From NCBI GenBank assembly GCA_000783305.1, contig JROE01000001.1:1-64000 (forward strand): a DNA stretch of 64,000 nt. The letters run 5' to 3'. Shown piece after piece: positions 44,979 through 53,210 of this stretch. This DNA comes from Sphingobacteriaceae bacterium DW12. GTDB taxonomy: Bacteria; Bacteroidota; Bacteroidia; Sphingobacteriales; Sphingobacteriaceae. The position numbers were made by a program, and so were the translations under genes. Within the stretch, counting starts at the first letter, position 1, and every line of letters starts with the position of its first letter. A model generated the notes under the pieces. It was given only the letters and a program-made list of their open reading frames with translations, was not told where the DNA came from and made no database searches.

Positions 44979-45314
44979 CTACACAGAGAAACTCTCCCCA
45001 CAAGCACATGTCCTGCTGGCATTGGGGTTGTGAAACTCAAATCCTTTTCCAGTGAGTCCATCTGAATAATCTAGCTCAGTACCTGCTAAATACAAATATG
45101 ATTTGATATCCAGACAAATCCTAATCCCTCTATCTTCAAAAAATTGATCTCCCTTCCTCTCCTCGTTGTCAAAGTTCAATTTATAGGATAGCCCAGAGCA
45201 TCCGCCACTTTCTACTGAAACCCTCACAAAATAGGAGCCATCATAGTTCTCGTCCTTCATGATGGTATCAATGCGTTCCTTTGCTTTATCTGTTATTGTG
45301 ATCATGCTGTCCAT
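44979..45314 (-). CDS. IscA/ErpA-type iron-sulfur cluster assembly protein
   Basis: The 111-residue HesB/IscA-fold protein has the three conserved cysteines: C39 in SGGCSGLSY and C103/C105 in the C-terminal CACGESF. A-type carriers accept Fe-S clusters and pass them to apo-targets. It starts at ATG 45314; a second Met three codons on (MITITDK) is equally plausible. It lies 85 bp after the IscS-type desulfurase gene and is probably co-transcribed. No IscU is adjacent. Confidence 0.9.
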   Translation of the reverse strand: MDSMITITDKAKERIDTIMKDENYDGSYFVRVSVESGGCSGLSYKLNFDNEERKGDQFFEDRGIRICLDIKSYLYLAGTELDYSDGLTGKGFEFHNPNASRTCACGESFSV

Positions 45315-45399
45315 GCGTTCTTTCCTTTATCTTTTCTCTTACAAATTACGATATTTTTTTGAGAACAAACAATCGAATGTCTGTTAGTATTGTGTCAAA

Positions 45400-46587
45400 T
45401 TAGTCAATCAGTCCCTGCTTGTAGAGTTGCCAAACTGGAGATTGGGACCGAATATCAGCTACAACGGCTATTATTCGGGACAGTGCTTCTCTAATATGCT
45501 CATCAGTGGTATATCGACTCAAACTAAATCTTAAACTGCAATAAGCATCGTCATCACTCAGGCCCATAGCCTTCAATACGTGTGAGGGGTCGCGATCTCC
45601 GGATACACAGGCCGAACCTGCCGATAGCGCTACATCTCGCAATCTGCTCATGATCTCGGTTGCCTTAGTATGTTTGAATACGATATTGCTCGTGTTGTAA
45701 AGCCGCGATGTGCCTTGGGCATGAATAGCCGCTGATGGAATATGTTCCAAAATGTGTCGTTCCAACTGATCTCGTAGGTCGCCCACGGATTGTTGTGTAC
45801 TGTGGAGCTGTTGATGAGCAATTTCAATAGCTTTACCCATGCCCACTATAGCAGATACATTATATGTCCCTCCACGAAAATCACCTTCTTGTTTTCCTCC
45901 ATGTATAAGGGCTTGGATTTGGGTAGGCTTTGTTTTACGACGGATATATAATGCTCCCACACCTTTTGGACCGTGAAATTTGTGTGCGCTAAGGCATAAG
46001 ATGTCAATTCCTATTTGTTCTAAATTTAGGTCCGCTTTGCCAACATATTGGGTGGCATCGCAAAAGAATAATGTCTCTTTTGCATTTGTAATCTTGGCAA
46101 TCTGCTGAATGGGATGGATGACACCTGTCTCATTATTGGCGGCCATCAAAGCGACTAATATGGTATCTGGACGAATCTCACGCTCAAGTGCGGATAAATC
46201 CAGTTGCCCGTTTGAGTCGGTCAGGAGATAGGTTATTTCGGCTCCTCTCTTTTCAAGATATGTGCAACAGGCAAGAACAGCTTTATGCTCTGTATATGCG
46301 GTGATAATATGCTTCCCTTTTACCTGATACAACTCGAAGATACCTTTAAGTACAGTATTGATAGCTTCGGTAGAACCTGAATTGAAAAAAATCTCTTTTT
46401 CCTTAGCTCGAATCGCTTGCGCTACACGAAGTCGAGCTTGTTGAATAGCTGCATTGGCCTTGCGTCCCCATCTATGTTGTACACTGGAAGCATTGCCGTA
46501 CTCGGTAGTCAAATAGGGCAGCATTTCATCCAGCACACGTGAATCGAGCGCTGTGGTTGCATTATTATCTAAGTAAATAAGGGACAT
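45400..46587 (-). CDS. IscS/NifS-type cysteine desulfurase
   Basis: The 395-residue form starts at ATG 46587 (MSLIYLDNNATTAL); the longer frame begins only at a TTG. PLP enzymes of this family show LDNNATT near the N-terminus, the Schiff-base lysine in SAHKFHGPKG (about 201), and the mobile active-site Cys in SAGSACVSGDRDPSHVL. It takes sulfur from cysteine as a persulfide for Fe-S clusters or thiolation. The SGSAC loop is of the group-I (IscS/NifS) type, not the short SufS loop. Its product probably feeds the adjacent A-type carrier gene. Confidence 0.9.
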   Translation of the reverse strand: MSLIYLDNNATTALDSRVLDEMLPYLTTEYGNASSVQHRWGRKANAAIQQARLRVAQAIRAKEKEIFFNSGSTEAINTVLKGIFELYQVKGKHIITAYTEHKAVLACCTYLEKRGAEITYLLTDSNGQLDLSALEREIRPDTILVALMAANNETGVIHPIQQIAKITNAKETLFFCDATQYVGKADLNLEQIGIDILCLSAHKFHGPKGVGALYIRRKTKPTQIQALIHGGKQEGDFRGGTYNVSAIVGMGKAIEIAHQQLHSTQQSVGDLRDQLERHILEHIPSAAIHAQGTSRLYNTSNIVFKHTKATEIMSRLRDVALSAGSACVSGDRDPSHVLKAMGLSDDDAYCSLRFSLSRYTTDEHIREALSRIIAVVADIRSQSPVWQLYKQGLID

Positions 46588-46619
46588 ACATACAAATCTT
46601 TCTACCTTTGAATCAAAAT

Positions 46620-46627
46620 CAAACTTA
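46620..46627 (-). promoter_or_regulatory. Candidate -7 box of the desulfurase gene
   Basis: TAAGTTTG on the minus strand is an exact TAnnTTTG match about 33 bp upstream of ATG 46587. The -33 region reads TTTCG rather than TTG, so the promoter is only a candidate. Confidence 0.4.
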
Positions 46628-46752
46628 CACAAACTTCTATATATACGAAAGTTTGGTAGCCAAATTGCGTCCCGTTTGATTGTAAAGCCGTTAGGTGGAC
46701 GAACAAATTTTGAAATTAATTGTTTTAAGAGGAAATATCTAAAAAGAATAAT

Positions 46753-47634
46753 ATGGAGACAGTAAACATCAGCAAATTTGAAATGTGGTTTGACAAATTG
46801 ATAGACGTGGTCATCGTGAGTATCCCCAGTATCGTCGTGGGTTTGTCTATTCTATTTTTCGGGGGATACCTTATCCGGTTCTTCATTAACATGCTCAATA
46901 GGCGTTTTGAAAAAAGAAAAGTGGATGTATCGATTCGTGCTTTTGTAGCTAGTATGTTGAAATTTGTACTGTATGCTCTACTGATTTTGACGGCTGCAAG
47001 TACAATGGGAATACAGACTACTTCTTTTATCGCTGCATTATCGGCATTTGGACTTGCTGTGGGTATGGCCTTACAGGGAAGTCTTTCAAATTTTGCTGGA
47101 GGTGTACTCATATTAATGTTTCGTCCATTTGAAGTAGGGGACTATATCTCCAGTGCGAACGGATCGGCTGGTACAGTAGAGCGGATTGATTTATTATACA
47201 CAACATTGGTCACCGCTGAAGGGATAAAAGAGTTTAGCCCAAATGGCACTTTGGCTAATTCGGTAATCAAAAACTACTCGAAGATCCTCTCGCGTAGATT
47301 TGAGTATGTAGTTGGTATTTCCTACGATGCAAATATGAAGGAAGCGAAAGATATTATCCTTCAAGTCTTAAAAGATGACAAACGGGTGCTAGAGACACCC
47401 GCACCCGAGATATTCGTAAGTCAATTGGCAGATAGTTCAGTCAATCTGACTATTCGTGGATGGGCTAAAAAGGAAGACTACTGGCCAACAGCTAATGCCA
47501 ACCAAGAGGCCATTAAAAATGCGTTGGATGCACATGGTATCAGCATCCCGTTTCCACAGACGGAGCTGCACATCATTAATGACGTCTTTGGAAACGATAA
47601 GCTTATTTCCAAGGCTAATCCAAAGAGCGAGTAG
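46753..47634 (+). CDS. mscS: Small-conductance mechanosensitive channel (MscS family)
   Basis: The 293-residue protein has E. coli MscS length and layout. Three N-terminal helices are followed by the Gly/Ala-rich pore helix TM3 (ALSAFGLAVGMALQGSLSNFAGGVLI, residues 95-120), then the beta domain (FRPFEVGDYISSANGSAGTVERIDLLYTTL) and the alpha/beta cage. It opens under membrane tension to release solutes on osmotic downshock. A single gene with its own promoter, divergent from the desulfurase. Confidence 0.92.
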   Translation: METVNISKFEMWFDKLIDVVIVSIPSIVVGLSILFFGGYLIRFFINMLNRRFEKRKVDVSIRAFVASMLKFVLYALLILTAASTMGIQTTSFIAALSAFGLAVGMALQGSLSNFAGGVLILMFRPFEVGDYISSANGSAGTVERIDLLYTTLVTAEGIKEFSPNGTLANSVIKNYSKILSRRFEYVVGISYDANMKEAKDIILQVLKDDKRVLETPAPEIFVSQLADSSVNLTIRGWAKKEDYWPTANANQEAIKNALDAHGISIPFPQTELHIINDVFGNDKLISKANPKSE

Positions 47635-48001
47635 TGATATAATAACGATAGGCAAGTATAGCCTGTTGCCATTTTGTAAGTTTTGATGGATCTTTGTCAC
47701 TTAGCTTTGGCAATATGGATTTGTTCAGTTTTGCAAGAAATCGATAGAAGGATTTATTCATATACAGGTATTTGTTTAGTGAGCTGATGGTGCTCAGTTT
47801 GTCCGTTAAATAGTTATATGTAATATTTTCTTTAGATGGTTAGCGTATTTTGTAAAGTATGGATATTCATGTAATCAAATTTAATGTTTCTGGATTTGTT
47901 GCACCTAATTTATTGGTTGACCATAACAAGAGGCCTTTTCTATTTAATGAAAAAACGAAACTTTTGTTTGCCCAGATTGTTGATTAACGTAAATATACCA
48001 T
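47635..48001. other. Intergenic, no gene recognised
   Basis: A/T-rich sequence with a short dyad GGCAA/TTGCC near 47650-47672 that may terminate mscS. No conserved frame, tRNA or repeat is seen. Confidence 0.4.
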
Positions 48002-49216
48002 ATGGATCTTTACTCCGGATTGCCTTTTTGGATTGTTAAAAATGCACTTTATGATTACTACAATCCCCTGCGGGAGGATTTAAAAATTGACGTGGCCATT
48101 ATAGGGTCAGGTATTACGGGGGCTTTGGTTGCTCATGAGCTGTGTGAAGCCGGAATCGAATGTACCATCTTCGATAAGCGAACGGTATCTACGGGAAGTA
48201 CGGCAGCTAGCACTGCCCAGCTTCAATATGAAATAGATGTACCGCTACACGAGATGATTGCGGATGTTGGGGAGAAGCGGGCTGTAGCGGCCTATCACTG
48301 TAGCCTAGAATCCATTGACGATATCCAAGCGCTATTGTCTAAAATCGAAGTAAAAGCAGATTTTAAGAGCGTATCGACCGTATTTGTCGCCAGTAACCGT
48401 AAAGGGCGACGCATGATAAATGCCGAGTATGAATGTCGATTACAGCACGGACTGCCCGTATCTTATTTGAATGAGGAAGAGCTACAACAACAATATGGGA
48501 TAAAAGCTTTTGGCGCATTATACAATGACAGATCTGCACAGATGGACTGCTACAGCGCATCCACCGGCATTATCCAGCACCACCTCAAACGAAAAGAGCT
48601 ATCGGTATATTCGCCAGTAGAAATTATCGACTATCAAGAACGAAAAGGGGGTTATACGCTTTTGACTAATGATGGACGGCGAGTATATTGCAAATATGTC
48701 ATCATAGCGGCCGGATTTGAAGCGGGTAAGTTCCTCCCAAAAGAGGTGATGAAGCTGAATTCGACCTATGCCTTGGTGAGCAACCCCATAGATCCATCGC
48801 AATTTTGGAAAGAGAGAAGTCTCATTTGGGAGACACGGTCGCCTTACTTCTATATGCGCTCCACGGTAGACAACCGTATTATGATGGGAGGAGAAGACGA
48901 GCCTTTTAGAAATCCCAAGTTGAGAGATGTCTTACTCCGAAAGAAAGTTCGAAAGCTTTCTTATAAATTCAAAAAAATGTATCCTGAAATCCCATTTGAG
49001 GTCAGCATGGCATGGTGTGGTACCTTTTCATCAACGCCTGATGGTCTACCATTTATTGGCGAATGGCCCGGTAGGAAACGTATGCTCTATGCCCTTGGTT
49101 ATGGGGGAAATGGCATAACGTTTAGTATGATTGCGGCTCAGATACTCCGAAACCAACTATCGGGAACTAGAGACAAGCGAAAAGATGTCTTCGGATTTGA
49201 ACGGCTGAATACTTAG
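48002..49216 (+). CDS. FAD-dependent oxidoreductase (DAO family)
   Basis: The 404-residue protein has a Rossmann FAD site (VAIIGSGITGALVAHELCEAG, about 32-52) with E/D-containing second strand. A DAO-type substrate domain follows, with PYFYMRSTVDNRIMMGGEDE and a C-terminal FAD contact (WCGTFSSTPDGLPFIGEWPGRKRMLYALGYGGNGITFSMIAA). Related enzymes oxidise amino acids or sugar amines, producing hydrogen peroxide. The substrate is unknown. The 35 residues before the Rossmann motif are typical of this subgroup rather than a signal. Confidence 0.85.
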   Translation: MDLYSGLPFWIVKNALYDYYNPLREDLKIDVAIIGSGITGALVAHELCEAGIECTIFDKRTVSTGSTAASTAQLQYEIDVPLHEMIADVGEKRAVAAYHCSLESIDDIQALLSKIEVKADFKSVSTVFVASNRKGRRMINAEYECRLQHGLPVSYLNEEELQQQYGIKAFGALYNDRSAQMDCYSASTGIIQHHLKRKELSVYSPVEIIDYQERKGGYTLLTNDGRRVYCKYVIIAAGFEAGKFLPKEVMKLNSTYALVSNPIDPSQFWKERSLIWETRSPYFYMRSTVDNRIMMGGEDEPFRNPKLRDVLLRKKVRKLSYKFKKMYPEIPFEVSMAWCGTFSSTPDGLPFIGEWPGRKRMLYALGYGGNGITFSMIAAQILRNQLSGTRDKRKDVFGFERLNT

Positions 49217-49328
49217 ATAGGGGCATGCTCGCCTTGATAAAATCCGCTTTCGGACGTGTGTAGTGATAATTGACCTGTTGTTAGTTCTGAAGGTTGATAG
49301 TCCATTGCTATGAATAAATAATATAACT

Positions 49329-49883
49329 ATGTTAAAATCTAATTTTTATGTGGTAACTGGCGGCCCTGGCGCTGGCAAAACAACGCTATTGGAGGGATTG
49401 GCATGCACAGGCTTAAAAGTTGTACCTGAAGATGCGCGTCGGATTATTAAAGAACAACTATCTAATGGAGGTGATGGCTTGCCATGGGCAAATAAAATAT
49501 TCTATACGGACTTGATGCTGAAAACATCTATAGAAACCTATGAAGTGCAAGCACGTGAAGCTCCGGAAGTGTATGTCTTTGATAGGGGAATACTCGATGC
49601 TATTTGTTATGCAGAGATGACTGGACAAGGAGTCACGCACGAGATGGAGCAAGCTGCTCAACAATACCGCTACAATGTCACGGTGTTCATGCTGCCTCCG
49701 TGGCAAGAGATTTATGAAACCGATAATGAAAGATTACAATCTTGGAACGAGGCCGTCTATACATATAAAACAATGAAAGAAATATATCTGCGGTATGGAT
49801 ACCAAATTGTCGAAGTGCCAAAAGCTACAGTTCCTGAAAGAGTTGATTTTGTCCTGCAGCACCTTGGACTGATTTGCAGCTGA
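49329..49883 (+). CDS. Small AAA-type P-loop ATPase (AAA_28, NadR-kinase-like)
   Basis: The 184-residue protein has a Walker A motif GGPGAGKTT (about 10-18), the family's EDARRII segment and a Walker-B-like FDRGILDAICY. This corresponds to AAA_28 proteins (Ttd14-like), whose P-loop resembles that of NadR ribosylnicotinamide kinase. The segment PPWQEIYETDNERLQSW may form the substrate lid. It probably phosphorylates a small metabolite or acts as an NTPase switch. The exact substrate is unknown. Confidence 0.85.
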   Translation: MLKSNFYVVTGGPGAGKTTLLEGLACTGLKVVPEDARRIIKEQLSNGGDGLPWANKIFYTDLMLKTSIETYEVQAREAPEVYVFDRGILDAICYAEMTGQGVTHEMEQAAQQYRYNVTVFMLPPWQEIYETDNERLQSWNEAVYTYKTMKEIYLRYGYQIVEVPKATVPERVDFVLQHLGLICS

Positions 49884-50231
49884 AGTGTACCTTAATGTTT
49901 CTTGGAAAGGTATATTGTGACATGAATTCAGTCACCTTTGTCAGCGAAGTGCATACCTAATAGTGATTGCGGATTGTCGTAACCCTAAGACAATCAGTGT
50001 TATATCGTTTTTACTTTTATTTCCCTATATTTTCCTTATTTTAGCAGGTTAAAGCCTAGCCTCAATCCACTTGTTTTCTGCAAAGAGAACAAAAAAGCAT
50101 GAGTGTAATTCTACTGTTAAAACCCTGTGTTCAAATCACAGGGGCTAGATGGCTTTTTGTTGTTGCCAAGTTATAAATAAGAAATCCACAGTTCATATAT
50201 AAGGTGGACTGTATTGAACATAGAAAGTGAA
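49884..50231. other. Intergenic with a tRNA T-arm-like hairpin
   Basis: CCCTGTG/CACAGGG (50123-50129, 50137-50143) enclose the seven-base loop TTCAAAT, exactly the geometry of a tRNA T-arm. A GGGCTAG segment follows. CTAGCCT at 50056-50062 could pair with it, but no D-arm or anticodon arm exists in between. A T-run at 50154-50158 also lets it serve as a terminator for the plus strand. Confidence 0.5.
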
Positions 50232-51221
50232 ATGGAGAATAAACAAAAAAAACTGCTAAGAATCGGTATCGTAGGATACGGTAATTTGGGCAAAGGGGTT
50301 GAGCGAGCAATAAACCAACACCCTGATATGTGCCTAGTCGCCGTTTTTACAAGACGGAATCCAGCATTGTTAAATATAGAAGTACCCACATTCTGGATGC
50401 ACCAAATGACAGATTTTATTGGAGAGATAGATGTGATGGTACTTTGTGGTGGCTCTGCAAAAGATTTACCCGAACAAGTACTAGAGGTAGCTCAACATTT
50501 CCATACGGTAGATAGTTTTGACACGCATGCCAAAATACCTGAATATTTTGAACGCGTGGATGAGGTGGGTAAAAGAAATAATACATTGAGCTTAATCTCT
50601 ACAGGCTGGGATCCAGGCTTGTTTTCTATCGCGCGATTACTAGGGCAGAGTATACTCCCAGATGGAGCGGATTATACCTTCTGGGGGAAAGGTCTTAGTC
50701 AGGGACATTCGGATGCTGTGAGGCGTGTAGATGGGGTAAAGAATGGGGTGCAGTATACAATACCCTTGGATAGCGCGATAGATCAGGTACGTGCTGGAGG
50801 AAACCCGCGACTTTCTGTAGCAGAACGACATCAGCGGGTGTGCTATGTAGTAGCTGAAGAAGGTGCATGTCGGGAAACGATTGTATCAGATATCCAGAGG
50901 ATGCCCCACTACTTTGACCAGTATGACACTACCGTTCATTTTATCACCGAGTACGAGTTGATAACCAATCATGCCGGGATGCCACATGGAGGCACGGTAT
51001 TCCGTACAGGGCAGACAGGTGTCGGCTCCAAACAACGCATGGAATTCAGCTTGACGCTGGACGATAATCCAGAATTCACGTCTAGTGTCTTAGTCGCTTA
51101 TGCCAGAGCTGTGTCAAAGATGGTGGTTGCAGGCCATGTTGGAGCATGTACCGTATTTGATGTTCCTTTGGGGTACCTATCACCTCAATCGGCAGCGGAG
51201 CTTAGGGCCTCCATATTATAG
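50232..51221 (+). CDS. ddh: meso-Diaminopimelate D-dehydrogenase
   Basis: The 329-residue form starts at ATG 50232 (MENKQKKLLRIG); the frame begins earlier only at TTG 50214. It has the NADP Rossmann motif GYGNLGKGV (about 15-23), a DSFDTH segment, STGWDPGLFSIARLLG and WGKGLSQGHSDAVRRVDGVKNGVQYT, all hallmarks of diaminopimelate dehydrogenase. The enzyme makes meso-diaminopimelate from tetrahydrodipicolinate, ammonia and NADPH in one step, bypassing the succinylase/acetylase branch. Product feeds lysine and peptidoglycan. No other lysine gene is nearby. Confidence 0.93.
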   Translation: MENKQKKLLRIGIVGYGNLGKGVERAINQHPDMCLVAVFTRRNPALLNIEVPTFWMHQMTDFIGEIDVMVLCGGSAKDLPEQVLEVAQHFHTVDSFDTHAKIPEYFERVDEVGKRNNTLSLISTGWDPGLFSIARLLGQSILPDGADYTFWGKGLSQGHSDAVRRVDGVKNGVQYTIPLDSAIDQVRAGGNPRLSVAERHQRVCYVVAEEGACRETIVSDIQRMPHYFDQYDTTVHFITEYELITNHAGMPHGGTVFRTGQTGVGSKQRMEFSLTLDDNPEFTSSVLVAYARAVSKMVVAGHVGACTVFDVPLGYLSPQSAAELRASIL

Positions 51222-51396
51222 AATTATCGGCAGGAATAGATGTACGATATATAGCGGTCTTGAAAGGTACACATCTGCTGTTGAATTGGTAGGGAATTCA
51301 TAGTTATTCCTTAATTTCGTAGTGGAAGCGAGTAGTTGCGCACCCTCATCGAAAGGAAAATGCCGTTAAACGGATTGGCTAAAAAATAACATAACA

Positions 51397-52245
51397 ATGG
51401 ATAAAGAGAAAATAGGATTTATTGGCTTGGGAAATATGGGATATCCCATGGCTAAGAATTTGGAAAAGGCCGGATTTCCACTGGCAGTCTATAATCGAAC
51501 TATTGAAAAAGCTGCTGGTCTCTCTCCGAGCACTACCGTATGTAATAGTATTATACAGTTAGTCAGAGAATGTGACATCATCTTTACGATGTTAACAAAT
51601 GATGATGCTGTAGCGGCTGTATATGCGCGTATTCTTGAATTAGATATTACAGGGAAGCTACTCGTAGATATGAGCACCATATCACAAGAAGCCACTGCGA
51701 GAATCGCGACTTTAGTAAAGGAAGGAAATGGGGCTTTTGTAGATGCTCCGGTAGCGGGAAGCACAGGTCCGGCAGCGGAGGGTACCCTCATTATTATGGC
51801 CGGTGGAGAACAGCAAGACATTACCCGCGCCCAACCGTATTTTGCAAAAATGGGTAAGTTAACGAAACACGTAGGAGTTAATGGGAAAGGAATAGCAGCA
51901 AAGTTGTCCATTAATTACTTTTTGGCGACGATTTACCAAGGGCTTGCTGAAACGGTGCTCTTTTCTGGAGAATTGGGAATCGCTAGAACGGATATGCTGG
52001 AAATTATCAATGAAAGTGCTAGTGGAAGTGGTGCTACCCGTGTGAAGACGCCTTTGTTGTTGAAGGACAGCTATGCACCGGCCTTTGCCTTGGATCTAAT
52101 GTTGAAAGATATTTTGCTGGCTCAACGTGCTGGTGCCGCCTATCCACTAACAAAGGAATTGGTGGATACCTACCAAGCTGCCCATGATAATGGATTTGGC
52201 GAGCAGGACGTTATAGGGATTATCAACCATTTACAAAATAAATAA
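51397..52245 (+). CDS. NAD(P)-dependent dehydrogenase, 3-hydroxyisobutyrate dehydrogenase family
   Basis: The 282-residue protein has the NAD(P) site FIGLGNMGYPMAKNLEKAGF (about 7-26), the family substrate motif DAPVAGSTGPAAEGTL, and the catalytic-lysine stretch (GKGIAAKLSINY). GARSXX-type beta-hydroxyacid dehydrogenases oxidise 3-hydroxyisobutyrate, tartronate semialdehyde or similar. The GLYR1-like subgroup reduces succinic or glyoxylic semialdehyde. I cannot separate these here. The APH-like gene starts 22 bp after the stop and is likely co-transcribed. Confidence 0.88.
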   Translation: MDKEKIGFIGLGNMGYPMAKNLEKAGFPLAVYNRTIEKAAGLSPSTTVCNSIIQLVRECDIIFTMLTNDDAVAAVYARILELDITGKLLVDMSTISQEATARIATLVKEGNGAFVDAPVAGSTGPAAEGTLIIMAGGEQQDITRAQPYFAKMGKLTKHVGVNGKGIAAKLSINYFLATIYQGLAETVLFSGELGIARTDMLEIINESASGSGATRVKTPLLLKDSYAPAFALDLMLKDILLAQRAGAAYPLTKELVDTYQAAHDNGFGEQDVIGIINHLQNK

Positions 52246-52267
52246 AAGACAGTACGCGATAGATATC

Positions 52268-53098
52268 ATGACACCCCATGAGAGACAGAGACTGGATTAT
52301 TACATAATAAAATGGGGCCTTGAACCAACTTCGTCTCCATTTTCTACTAAGACCAGTATTTTACAAGCCTGTAATCACCAAGATAGAAAAGCGATGCTCA
52401 AACTCCCTAGGGTAGAAGAAGAGCGTCGTGGCTCATACTTGATGAGGTGGTGGGATGGAAATGGAGCAGCAACTGTCTATTGCCATTCGGAAGATGCTTT
52501 GCTACTGGAACGAATTGAAAATGCTGCCGAATTGACTTTGAAAGGCTTGGTAGACGGCAGTCAGGACGATCTAGCTACGCGCATAATATGTGACGTCGCT
52601 CAACAGCTACATCAACCTCGATTAACTTCGCTACCACCCTTAATAACGCTAGACGAGTGGTTCGAACCTTTTATTAGTCAACCCAATCATTCAACCCAAG
52701 AGCTTCAAATCAGTGCGGAGGTGGCTAGATATGTGCTAAAAAAACAAAAAGAGATAACCGTACTGCATGGCGACTTGCATCACGCGAATATCTTATATGG
52801 CGATAGAACAGGCTGGAAAGCCATTGATCCCAAGGGGTTATATGGAGACCGTGCATTTGATTTTGCAAATATACTGTGCAATCCCACCGCAGATATAGCA
52901 CTGTCGGAGGAGCGATTGGTTCGGCAATTGGATATCATATGTCAAGAGACAAATTTTTCAAAAAGGCATATGGTGGATTGGCTTGTTGCATGGTCAGGCC
53001 TTTCGACATATTGGCTTGCCGAGGATAACGCGGATACGACACTAGCCCTGGCGCTTGTTGCAGATGCCATCCACTTGCGGACAAGCCTGGTACCTTGA
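52268..53098 (+). CDS. APH(6)-like aminoglycoside/hydroxyurea phosphotransferase
   Basis: The 276-residue protein has the kinase-like APH fold: catalytic loop LHGDLHHANIL with the Asp base (about 171-181) and the metal-binding IDPKGLYGDRAFDFAN (about 189-205). The IDPKG...GDRAFD form is characteristic of the APH(6)/hydroxyurea resistance family (streptomycin 6-kinases, PF04655 type) rather than APH(3'). Whether it phosphorylates an antibiotic or a cellular metabolite cannot be known from sequence. It sits in a stable chromosomal context with no mobile elements, so an intrinsic role is likely. Confidence 0.85.
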   Translation: MTPHERQRLDYYIIKWGLEPTSSPFSTKTSILQACNHQDRKAMLKLPRVEEERRGSYLMRWWDGNGAATVYCHSEDALLLERIENAAELTLKGLVDGSQDDLATRIICDVAQQLHQPRLTSLPPLITLDEWFEPFISQPNHSTQELQISAEVARYVLKKQKEITVLHGDLHHANILYGDRTGWKAIDPKGLYGDRAFDFANILCNPTADIALSEERLVRQLDIICQETNFSKRHMVDWLVAWSGLSTYWLAEDNADTTLALALVADAIHLRTSLVP

Positions 53099-53162
53099 TT
53101 AATCAAAGGCGTAGGTAGTGCCTTGAGCAGTGGTGAGGGTACATTTTTCAGGGATTATTATT

Positions 53163-53188
53163 TTGTAAGCATGATTCGCTTATCTTTG
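53163..53188 (+). promoter_or_regulatory. Candidate promoter of the ABC-F gene
   Basis: TATCTTTG (53181-53188) fits TAnnTTTG exactly. The nearest TTG (53163-53165) is only 15 bp upstream, shorter than usual. A leader of about 20 nt would precede the GTG start at 53211. Confidence 0.4.
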
Positions 53189-53210
53189 CACAAAAATAAG
53201 CAGATACAGC

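Noticed and set aside
50056..50148. Complete tRNA gene
   Set aside because: T-arm and acceptor-like pairing exist, but no D-arm or anticodon arm can be drawn.
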